Shown in pieces: positions 39,101 through 51,100 of a stretch of DNA of 64,000 nt. A model generated the notes under the pieces. It made no database searches. It was not told the origin of the DNA and saw only the letters and a list, made by a program, of their open reading frames with translations. The position numbers were made by a program, and so were the translations under genes. How positions within the stretch are numbered: position 1 is the first letter of the stretch; each line of letters begins with the position of its first letter. The DNA lies in contig VZSF01004775.1 of NCBI GenBank assembly GCA_013398295.1, forward strand, positions 434,001 to 498,000, in the 5' to 3' direction. This DNA is from Chionis minor. Taxonomy: Eukaryota > Chordata > Aves > Charadriiformes > Chionididae.

Positions 39101-42100
39101 AGCTTTTGCACTGACATAAATGCAGAGTTATGTCAGCAGTGAATACTTAGAGAAATCCCTTGTTTCAGATTTACGGCCCTGATTTCTAGCACATTTCATT
39201 TTGCTGTAGTGCTCTTTATTTTCAGTTACAGTTATCTCATCTCCTTTTACTTCATCAAACCTATGACTAGACTTCTGTTTTATACTCTGCATCCTGAAAT
39301 GTGGAGGGAACTTACTATAGGTTCACTGACTGCAACTTTGACTTCACATCCCCAGAAGGGGTACCCAGCTATTTGCTGTGTTGCTCATCAGCCCACATTT
39401 CTTTCCAATAAGAGAAATCTTTCTAAATAATCCTCCAAAAATAATTGCTTCTAGGCATATTTACTATGCAAAAAAATTGCTGCAAATATATTTCTTTGCA
39501 ATGGCTATGTAAGTATTTCATGATTTGAAACCATAAATTTAAAACAATTAGATGAGGAGTGTTCACTGAAATTTGCTGGCATGTGCTTGGAACAACATTT
39601 TTGATATGAGGAAAAGCATCGGATAACCAAAAGCAGCTGTTCAGGTCTGCCCACGGAGGAGGTATAGCTTAGGCAGTGAAATTTTACTCCCTGGCAGACC
39701 AGGAGCAAGCCCATTCTTGCAATTCTCTGGTAGAGCAGAAATTTCAGCATACTGCAAAGCACTCGCTGTGTATGGAGATTCTGCTAATGTTGGGTCTCTG
39801 AAAAAACAGGGTACTCCAGGGAGGGAGCAGTCCTGTCAGCATAACTGCATGTCTTCCAAGAGGTTTTGCTGGCACAGTTCTGTGGTCAACACCAAGGTGC
39901 TGCAGAGCAGATGCAGCTGAGGAGGGAGTAACCTTCAGCTGCACAGTCCAGTACTGGTCCTCAGTACAAAGTAGTACTGTGGCCGGATACACTTGTATCT
40001 GCTCACTCGTTTTGCTTGAAGTGTTGACTTTGATCCAACTGTGTTACAAACACACTTTCTGGATAGAATTCATACATCTAAATTCAGATTCCTGCAGCAC
40101 AGACAGCCACAACAGAGCTCGCAGCCGTGGACTTTTTTTTAAGTATTTTCCGTGCAGAGAAATAGTCATTTTCAGAGTTCATTAGATGTATTTTACGTGT
40201 CGTCTTCAGAAGATGATGAATTGTGTTTCATAGGTGCCTGTGCCTCTGCAGTGACACTGTACATTTTTGCCTTCTACAAGTCCATAGCAGAGCAGTCTTT
40301 GTGTGCATGCTTATACTGAACTAATGAATTTTGTTTAAAATTTGTGTCTCTTACTATTAGGGCTGTCTTGTCTTTTCCAGTGGCTGAGGGCTATGACTGA
40401 TGAGCCTGCCTGAAGAAGACTGCGAGCACTGAAGTTTACTGTTCCCAGCTGTTAAGATACTAGTGCTGTGGTTTGCAGCATAGCACTGTAAGACAAATCA
40501 AGCCCAGTGATGGTTTACTTTAAAATGCTGTACTGTAAATTGCAGTGGTTCAGGAGCTGATTAACTAGCAGCTCTGCAGTGCATGAACTGGAAGTTAGGC
40601 AGACAGGAGGTCTACTAACCTCATCAGTCATTCCAAGCTAAGCATCCCTTAAACTCTGCTTAAATGCATCTCTTCAATTCTGCTTAAAAAATAAAATCTG
40701 TTTAGGCGATGTTATTAACAGGACTTTAATTTCTGTCACATTTTGAAATCTCCAGAAAGAAATCTGCAGGGGCAGTGTATTTATTTTTTGTTTCAGTTTG
40801 TGTTCCCAAATTGTTTGGGGTTTGACTTGCCACCTAACAAACACATTTGGTAATGGTAAAATAAATGAAGGTTCTTTTAATTTTCAGGTACAATGTGTGT
40901 ATCATGGCTTATGGGCAAACTGGAAGTGGGAAGACATACACAATGTTGGGACCACAGTTAGAGGAGAACTTTGCATTCTCCTTAGAAGATGAATTGGAAC
41001 TTGGAATTATTCCTCGAGCTACCCAAGAAGTGTTCAGGTAACAGCTAAGAAAAGGCTTGTGTCAGTGGCAGTTACCTTACACTTTATAGAAAGAATGAAA
41101 TGTTTGTAATGTATTTATCGTTACAGATTTCAGCTTCACAATGATTAATATTTATAGCTTCTCTAACTGCCATGCAATATTTGAGTTTTCATATAGATTT
41201 CTAGTCTCCCTCCTGCTTAGTCTAATTTTCTAAGAAAATAAGATTATGCAATCTTGCTGTGTGTTGTCTGTTTTTATTTTGGACTCCTAATTAACTTTTG
41301 CATATGTTTCAACCATAGCTGTGGGAGTCTAAAAGATAATTAAGTTCTTACAAATTTTGTGAAATTTTCCAGTTGGGATGGATGAAGAGAATCCAATTTA
41401 GAAGCCAGTCCCCACGAAGAACGATGGTAGAATTTTTAACTATGATCTCTTCTTGCTTTGAGAATTCTTAGATTTTTTTAGTTGAACCTAATGCATGATT
41501 TGAACTGATGCTCTGCTATGTGATAATAGAAGAGCCATTAGAGGTTTTTTCAGCTAAGCCTATTTCTTTTGGAGAATGGTATAAGATAAATCAAAGATCC
41601 AATTTTGTACTAGAATGACTATGTCTAACTGTAAATACTCTCCTGAATAGACAAGCCCTTCATTTGTGAATTTTCTGAGGACAGATAACTTCTTACAGAT
41701 CTAGCTGGGTAGTTTGTCATCTCTGCCTGTTTGTTGCTTGCACTCTACCAGAGTTTATCATACCTTCAGCTCTGAATGCAGTAACATCCAGCAAAGAAAT
41801 GGTATAAAAAAAAGACCTTGAGGAGAGAGGTAGGCTAGTGGAGAAAAACAATTTAAGCTGGCACAGCTATTTGGAAAATGGAAGTTTTATTTACTGCTTC
41901 ACCTATAATTTAACTATATATTCTAATTCTTCAGCTTAACGTTAGCATGTGGAAGAGGCAAAGTCATGGATGCCGATATTTAATAAGCACTTTTATCAGG
42001 TTGTAATTAGATAACAATTAAAGAATAGATCTTTATTTACACGTTGTTCACTTGGGGTTTGACTTCAACATTTTTTGGCTTTTTTTCTTCTCTTTTTTTC

Positions 42101-45100
42101 CTATTTTTATTCTCCAGACTTATTTCAGAAAAGCCACCCGGAAGTTACTGGGTTGAGGTTTCTGTTGTAGAAGTGTATAATAATGAAATTTTTGATCTTC
42201 TGGCTAAAGAAAGTTGTGGAAAAGTATTTGGCGTCAAACGTGATGTTGTCACAACCAGAGAAGGAAAGAGCGATGTTCCATTGCTTACGCATGAGTAAGT
42301 ACGTGATTTGATCCTTATCATCCAACCATGATCTGGTGTCAATGCAATGTATAGCTGTCACAGAATTGCATTATAGGCACCAGTTATTGCTGCTAAATGA
42401 CAACTCCTTACCATATGCAAAATAACAGTTCTCAGTGTTTCCATTAGCTCAGTCTATTAGACTGCCGTTGGCTGCAAATGTCAAAATAGTTTCGGAAATA
42501 ACAGTACAATTAGTTTGGGTTCTACTCCTGCGTTAAGTGCCTTCCACTCAGAATGCCTGAAGACAACTGTGTATTTCTTTGTGGCTGGATCTAGGGCATC
42601 TTGTCAGCTGTAGAAAAAGAAGGCGTAACCCAGTCACAAAGCACCTTCCCTTCAGTCTTACCAAATTATAAAATGTACAGATTATAGTAGAAATGTATGT
42701 GCTACTTGTAGATTTTTAAGTACCTGTAGAGTGTTAGCTTTCCCTACACACATTGTATTTTAAAAAAAAGTACTTTATTAAAAGGTCACTTAAAATCTTA
42801 TTCTTTCTATAAATACCCATCTTGCACTACTTAGTACTCTGTTTTCATAACTGGAGGCGTTAAAGTGACAATTGGTACGCTGGCATTTGAACCCCTAGTT
42901 CTGGAAAATCTGGCTTCTTCGAACTAAAAGCTAAGAAGTAGCTAAGCTTCTACCTATTCAGTTTTAAGATGCATACCTTCCTAGCATCGCTGTAGGGTAA
43001 GTTTGGTTCTTCTTTACACATCTTGACCATGTAGGGAGAACTAAGGTATTTAAGGCTAAAGCTATACTTATTTTAATGCCTTCTTGTACTTGCTAAGCAT
43101 TACAAAGGCTTGTTCTAGTACACATGGGAATGATTCTTGGTGTTACATGTGTGTAGTATACAGAGCAAATGTGTAATACTTTCTTGTTTTATACGAAACG
43201 CTAACCGTGGCTAATTGTGGGTCGGGGCAATCCCATGCACAAATACAGGCTGGGTGGAGAATGGATGGAGAGCCGCCCTGAGGAGAGGGATTTGGGAGTG
43301 TTGGTGGATGAGAAGCTCAACACGAGCTGGCCATGTGCGCTCGCAGCCCAGATGGGCAACAGCATCAAAAGCAGCGCGGCCAGCAGGGCGAGGGAGGGGA
43401 TTCTGCCCCTCTGCTCTGCTCTGGTGAGACCCCACCTGGAGTGCTGTGTCCAGCTCAGGAGCCCCCAGCATAAGAAGGACATGGACCTGTTGGAGCGGGT
43501 CCAGAGGAGGGCCATGAAGATGATCAGCGGGCTGGAGCACCTCTGCTGTGAGGACAGGCTGAGAGAGCTGGGGTTGTTCAGCCTGGAGCAGAGAAGGCTC
43601 CAGGGAGACCTTAGAGCAGCCTTCCAGTGCCTGAAAGGGGTCTGCAAGACATCCGGAGAAGGACTTTTTACAAGGGCATGTAGTGACAGGACGAGGGATA
43701 GTGACTTCAAACCGGAAGAGGATAGATTTAGATTGGATCTGGGGAAGAAATGTCGCACTCTGAGGGTGGTGAGGTGCTGGCACAGGTTGCCCAGGGAAGC
43801 TGTGGAGGCCCCATCCCTGAAGGTGTTCAAGGCCAGGTTGGATGGGGCTTTCGGCAAACTCGTCTAGTGGGACATGTCCTTGCCCATAGCAAGCGGGTTG
43901 GAACTAGATGATCTTTAAGGTCCCTTCTAACCTAAATCATTCTATGATTCTATGAATAAGATGGTAAAAATCGCAAGCATGAATCTATTTCAGGTGCTTC
44001 ATTTTAGTAATGGCTGCGTTGTTTATGCTAGTATTAAATCAACATTAGCAAAAATAATTACAACAAGTAGTACTAGTGGCACTGGAGAGGTGATGCTACC
44101 CAGTGGAATTAAGCTACCAGACATCTCCCTGTGAGGGCCCAGCATGTGAACAGATTCCAGAATGGAACATTTCTGCTTGTGTCCTACAGAGAGGTCTAGA
44201 AACTTAGAAAAAATGTTCTGCTCCTTGGGCAAATAATGTTTCTGAAAAGAAACATCTTGCCCTATTGAAATGTTTAGCACAGCATTATAATGTTTTATGT
44301 TTCTAAGGGGAACAGGATGGTTTTTCTTCACTTCTCTGTAATAATGCTTTTCATGGTCTAGTCTCTACATTTCCAGGAGTAATTAGAAGTCAGATATGAA
44401 AAGTATTCCCCCCCCTTAAAAATAAAATACACCCTCAGTGGAAATAATTGAAGGCAGTATTTTTGTCTTGTGGGACTTAATCACATAAGCAGACTAATAG
44501 TTGTTTGTTTATGTGGGTTTATGCTATTGCCAGAAAATACAAGAATGTACTGGAGAGTTGTGCAAACATACTTTTATTCTACCTAGTTATACACATTTAT
44601 TGACTTGTATTTTCTAGCCATTGAACTGCTCATAGAAAAGTGGGACCCCAGAGAAATTGTGAAGTGGCTTTTTTCACCATGAGGGCTATGTAACTCTCCT
44701 TTCCTTCTATGAAGTAACAATTGCTGCAATATTCTAGAAAGGATTAACATTTGTATCTGGGGTATGCCTGCTCTTCAGTCTTGAGGTTAAATATGATTTC
44801 CAGGAAATTCTGCATCCTTGATTGCACTCTTCATGCTCCCATAAGAGCACGGAATGAATTAGAAATGACTGGAGCTTGAAGTGATGAATCCTTCTGCCCT
44901 CTCTGTCTGTATTATGCTGACCGGTGGGTTTCTCTCAGTCTCTGTTCTTGGATTTCCCCAGCTGTGACTCTGCTCCAACTTTCAGCATCTGGTTATGGCT
45001 CTGCTGTCAAGGGAATGAAAAAATCCTTCAGAAGAGATTGGGAGCAGAGCCTAACCTGTGCGTGCTGAATCTTTCTTAAAGGAGCTAATCTTTTTCCTTT

Positions 45101-48100
45101 GGCTGGAGAAGAAGGGAACTGTATGACTTAGAAAATGAAGGTTGGTGCATATAGTGTGGGTACAATGGGAGTTGAATTTTTCCTCCTTTATCATAACCTC
45201 CAAGAAATTTTTAATTATAGTATTTCAGGAACCAAGATGCTGGCCTGAAAAATGCCTACTCCCCTTCCCAAGGGAGCTTTGAATACTTAGTGGGTGACCC
45301 ATCTCTTCCTAGGCTTTGGGGATGGGAGAGGTGAGATGTAGCTGGACTTGTACCATAGAGACAAGAACTAGAAGCTGCAATAAGGTTTCATTTGTCCCTC
45401 TAGTTTATAAAATGGCTGCTCTGTTTACTTCTGTAAATTCTAATTTATGGTAAAGGAACCTGGCGCCTTGAACTAAATGCCTCTTAAACCACTTATCTCA
45501 ATCAATTGATAAATACCCAATTCTAATGTAAATATAAATAAGAATATGGACTTCTGTCTCAATTGCAATACGAGCAGTGAAAAGAAGTCCAATTCATAAA
45601 CAGGTTATATTAATAATTACACAGAAAGGTTAATAAGAAAAAGCAAACCCAAACAAAGTAAGGGAACTATTGAATGAGGCCACCCAGCTGCCCGAAATCT
45701 AAAGTAAACAGCTGCTGCTTTGAATGAAAACACATCCTCATTTGTGATAATATTTCATCTAGAATATATTGGCCTTCTGGGTCTCATTGGCTTCTCCATA
45801 TGTCCATTAAAGTACAGTAGTCTCTTTCCTGCTAACATGTACGTCTTACTGACTCACAAAAACCTCAGTCTCTTTCTTCTTTTATGGCTTGGTTGACTTT
45901 GGAGAACATTCAGCATCGAATTTTTAACCTAACCATAACAGGCCTTCTTTTTGTAGAATATGGTCCTGGAACATGCAGTACATACAGCATGATAAAGTCA
46001 TAGAGATTATACTAAAAATTATTCCTGCCAGTCCTGCTGAGAAGCTACTGTGCCAAGCTTGCAGCACTGGGCTGGGGATGCTTTTTACCTCCAAAGTCAA
46101 CTGTGGTTTCCCAGTAGGTGACCGGCACTGACAGCATACCCCAAGGGCTGTCTCCTCCTGCAAACACTAGTTGGAGGACAGCAGCTTGTAGCACTGACTC
46201 CTTGCCAGTACACAGCAGCAGCATGCAGAAGCCAGTTGCCTGTTGCTGCATCCTAGGGAAGGCTGCTTACCTCTCGGGCCATCCAGTCCTGGATGACCAG
46301 CTGCTGGAAGACACAGTTCAAAACTCAGGAAGGCAGGGTCTGCCTCCTTGGACCTGAGGCAATAGTCGCATCACCCCAGTGTGAGGCTCTGCCTCTGACA
46401 GTAGGAACTAGAGCCACTGCTTCCCTGCTGGTGCCAGGTCAAACAACCAGGGAGACATACCCAGTGGATGCACAGAGGCAGAGATATTACAGGGGAGGCC
46501 AGCACGTGCAGCTCAGGATTACAGGCAAAGTCTATAGAATCATTTAGCTCCCGCAGCCCTGGTTACACAGGGAACTGCTTTTAGGTGGCTGCTTCGCTTA
46601 AGCACCTGTAAGCATGCTGTGGCTAAGTGTTTTTCTGTTCTTCACACGCCCTTGCTTTATTTTCAGAGGAAATTGTTTTAGTTGGGTATAGCTCTTTTGT
46701 CTCTAAACTCTTCAAGTATGGCTCTTCTTAGTATAAAATGAGTTTGTGCCCAGTGTGACTTTCACTGAAATCAGGCATACCTAAGTCATGAAGGCCTTCC
46801 TTGCCTTTTATCACATGCTTGCTTTTGCTGACTGAAGCAATGTGGAATCAAGCCTGTAGCCTGTCAGGAGAGTTATTAATGATTCTGGAATACAGGTGCA
46901 TTCCGTAACCAGACTGTGATATGCAGTCATAATAATTTATACCCCCATCTAGAAACTAATGTTTAGGTGATGTAACTTGAGTGATTATTGAAGAAGGCAA
47001 TGCAGTGAAAGGAAAGGATAGGCAATCTTACCTTATTTGTTTTAAACACTGCAAACCTGGGGGAAATCATGGTATTTGTTTCACTTTCTGTGTTAGGTTT
47101 CTGCCCTTCGACTGGTCACACTTTCAGTATTGCCTTTAACTGGAAAAGAAAACAGATAGTATGAGATGAAATAGTCTATAGAGACTAACCTGTCTGTTCT
47201 GACACTGCACTAAAGTCCCTGCTCACTGAACAGTGGAACTGAATGTTTTCCAAGGATTCTGGATTTAATTCCAAATGCGAAATACGATTTCCAAAGGCCC
47301 AGAGAATTTTTTTTTTTTTTTTTGCCCTAATTCTGTACTTCCCAAAGAACAGGAGCTACCTGAACATAAACTGGACAACTCCACTTCTGTAAGACCCAAT
47401 ATTCCAGGAATGTCTAAATCGCTGTCTTTTTTTCCAAAGTGTGGAGGTGTAGAAATTTCAGTCACTTCTAGAGTAAAGCAACAGTACCTATAGACCTGCA
47501 AGGCTGTCAGGCCACTTCTTTGGCACTTTCAGTACTACATCACAGCTTTTGTCTTGAATTTCTGTCTTGGACTATATTGCACCTGAAAAAGTCTCTATAC
47601 AGTTGTTTGTGCATCTCAAAACTGTAAGGAGTTAGAAGAGCAGGGAAGTGGAAATGCTCAAATTCAAGTCTAAGTTGCCAGCTTTCTCATGTGATTTTTA
47701 CTGTGAGTCAGTTAAACCTGCTTGTTTATTTACTGTCCAGGACTGTTGAAAATGCATCTGAATTTTTGCATCTAGTCAACAAAGGCCTACAGCTGAGAGT
47801 CAGGCACCCAACACTGGTGCATGCCCATTCCTCTCGTTCTCATCTGGTAGTTACATTGACCATAACCACAATTGTCTCTGAAGATAACTTTGGTAAGTAG
47901 GATGTTACTAAAATACATCTAGAGCCAGTTGTTTTTTGAAAAACAGTCTGTGGACTGAGATTTTCATATGGATTTTTCCTCCTTATTCTAATGTTTCTCC
48001 TTTTTCCTCCTTTTTCTAATGTTTAATACATTTCCTCAGTTCCTTTTCCATTGTTTAACTTCTACGCATCTTCTTAAATAAAAGACCGCTTTGATGTTTG

Positions 48101-51100
48101 AATGCTACTGAAACTTTCACTTTTATAGAACCTTTACTTTTCTTTACGTCTTCACTTGCAGAGTTCTTAAAGTTTTATAGCATGAAACAACTATTGAAAT
48201 AAATGTCATCAATAAGTCATAAGGTATAAGATAAGACAGATAATAATAAGATACTCAAATACAGTAGTTAAATCACTTCATATGACAGATAATTATTCAT
48301 GCTAACTTTGTGGTAAAGCTAACCATGTGTTTTAGGGATCAGCATATGCTTTTGGATGAGAAAGAATTATTTTTTTACCTGCTGCCTTGCAAATACGTCC
48401 GTTAAATTCAGGACTCTTGAACTGTTAATAATAGGCCACTGTAGACACAGGCAACATGGTTGTCTTATTTACTATGGCAAAACCTGTATTTCTACTTTTC
48501 ATTACCACACCAAGACTTACCAGTTTATTGCTTTAGGAATAACTTTGGCTTTTGGGGGTTAACTTTGTTTTCTTTTGCTCATGTTGTAATTAGGCTCTCT
48601 GCTTCCAGTGCTGTGGTCCATCTCCTTCAAACTCTGCAACAACAATATGGTTTTAGAAAGTGGAAAATATTTAACATTTTTTCCCTTAGATTGCTATCAG
48701 AAATTGAACCAACAATATTAACAAAATAGAACAAACAGTGCCCTCGCTTACCTGTGGGCCTTGCCAAAAGACACAGTTACTTCACAAGTTGCAGCTCCAG
48801 TGTTCCAGATGTTAGCGCTAGCCAGTTCCAGATTCTTGTCAATCAGACAGATGTTACTTTTCAAAATGCAGTTTGCACCGTTAGCATACCAGCTGTCTTG
48901 TCCAGCCCAGTCTTCCCTTTGCCATTTTGAATTGCAGTCACCCTACTAGGCCATGTTGTCTGGCAGCAAAGCTCCATAGAAATGTCTAATTTACACTGGA
49001 TACAGACTCAGGCTTGTAGCTCATAGCATATGGGTGAAGATAAGCAATACTGAGTGGCAGAACAGCACTGCAAATGGGACCTTGCTATAGCAGTGTGACA
49101 GCACATTCTGGCTTGTTGAAGAGGAGAAATTCCTGATTTAAAAGCTAGGTGCCATTGTCAAGTATCTCAACACTGGAGATCTAAGTCACTAAATAAAAAG
49201 TTGTAAAGTCTGTCATGAGTTCTGCACCTAAAGACAGGGCTGACAAGCCAGCACTTTTTCAGGTCTGATTAAGGTCTTTTAGCATTTTGTTTCAGTAATA
49301 TCTGTTGTTTGATGAGAGCAGTTTCTTAACTTCCTTATCTGAAACTGAAGAGGAGTGAGAACACATATTTTTACACTGTATGGCCAGCAGCCATTTATTC
49401 TGTGTAAACCAACATGGCTGCTCCATCTACACTGTGAACAGCTAGTTTGGGTTTTAGCAACAGCCTAGCTGAAGAGGTACAGAGCTCTGCAACTCAGTTT
49501 GGTGTTCCTTATTCAAGTTTTGCAGATGGGAACTTTGCAGTGTTGCAACTAGTTGTCTCCATTACCTGTAGCAGAGTATGCACCTTTTATTCTTTTATGT
49601 CTTTCAGAGAGAGAGAGAGATATGAATGAAAACTAAAACACTGAAGGAAAAAAGCAAAACTGCTTTTGGGAAAGCCCTTTTGCATAAACTCCTGCTCTGC
49701 CAACCTAATGTCAAAGCAGCTTTCCCAAAGAATCTGTCTTCCTCTTCCTTCCCAGCAGAGAATGAAAGCCAGGTGGTGTTGCTGAGGAAGAGGAAGGCTA
49801 TAAAGCAGTCTAGTACAGCTACAGAACTACTAGGAATAGTAGATAACTAATCTGAACAAGTGGGAGGTAACGCTGTTGAGGCTAATAGCTCATGATGTGG
49901 AGATGCAGCAGTGGCATGTGAGGGCTGAAGGAAGTCTAGAAGGAACAGCAGCAAAGGACAAAACAGAAGAGGCAGGATGAATTTTTTTCTTTCCAGAGTA
50001 CCAGCAGGTGATATTTCAAATACATAGAAACAGACTTCAGAGCTTACAGCTCCCAAACGTCCAAAATCTCACTTTGGTTGCAGTCAATCTAAAACATGAA
50101 AAAATGCCTCTTTAAGGTCCTTACTAAACTCCTGTTTCTTGTTTTCCGCACAGGAGTGTGAACAACAGGGATATTAGATACAACACAACCTACACCAAGT
50201 CTTGTTACCAGCTGAACAAAACCTTAAATAAGATAGAGAAAGTCATTGTGCCTTCCCATGCTATCTATTCTGACTTCTGTGTTGCTTCTGTTATATCTGC
50301 TGTTTAAGGCTGTTCTTGTACTTCCCCTGTCAGCACCCCATTTTTTCCCCATTTCAATTTCCAGCGTCATTGAGAAGCTCCCTTTGTTTATTTTTTCCAC
50401 TAACCAGGCACTTCATGGGAAGATGAACAAACCAGTCAGAGGCTAAATAAAGAGGTTTCCGGCATCTTTCCACAGAAGAGGAGAGACAGTAAATCCACCT
50501 CTTCTTCCAGAGCCTCTTCACCAGCACAACTTGAAGCCACTGAGAAACTGAAGCAAGTCAAAACTAGATTGCAGCTGGTGGATCTGGCTGGTAGTGAATG
50601 TGTTGGTAAGCAAACGTGCCTGTTTATGGGCATGGATCCTCCCAGATTTAGGTTACAATAGCTGCCTCTACCTCTTTATGCAGGGATATGTGCTACCCTG
50701 GTTTCACACAGGGGGTAGGTTGAACCCACAGATCCTGACATAGACAAAACTTCTGGGCCTGATTGTTCCAGTTTTACACTGGTACAGTTTAACTGAAAAT
50801 CTGACTGCATAAGCCTAAAATAAGCCCAGGGCGGTTACCCATATCATAGGTATATTATTTGTTCAGACTGGTTTTATTAGGCCTGTTTTTCTACTCTGAA
50901 AATTAGCATGTCTTTGTACAGAAATGTTTCAAGTGAATAAATTATTTAAATATTACAAAGATCTGTAGTAAGTGGTATCACCATGTGTGAGTTTCTCTGC
51001 CTTATTGTGGAAAAAGTCTTGGAGGAAGTTAGTGTTGAAAAGATAATATTGTTTTCATTGTTTCCTCAAAGCATTTTCCTCCTCCCCCTCCTCTCTGCAC

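Larger units (their letters stand above)
34727..40887 (+). other. KIF25 intron 10
   Basis: Phase 2, 6.2 kb, the largest intron. Contains the longest CR1 of the window on the minus strand (35754-37560) and an exon-like segment at 38128-38225. The rest is unremarkable. Confidence 0.6.

Noticed and set aside
43217..43867. 216-codon open frame as a nested gene in intron 12
   Set aside because: It is the end of CR1 ORF2, with the CR1 3' UTR and octamers behind it.
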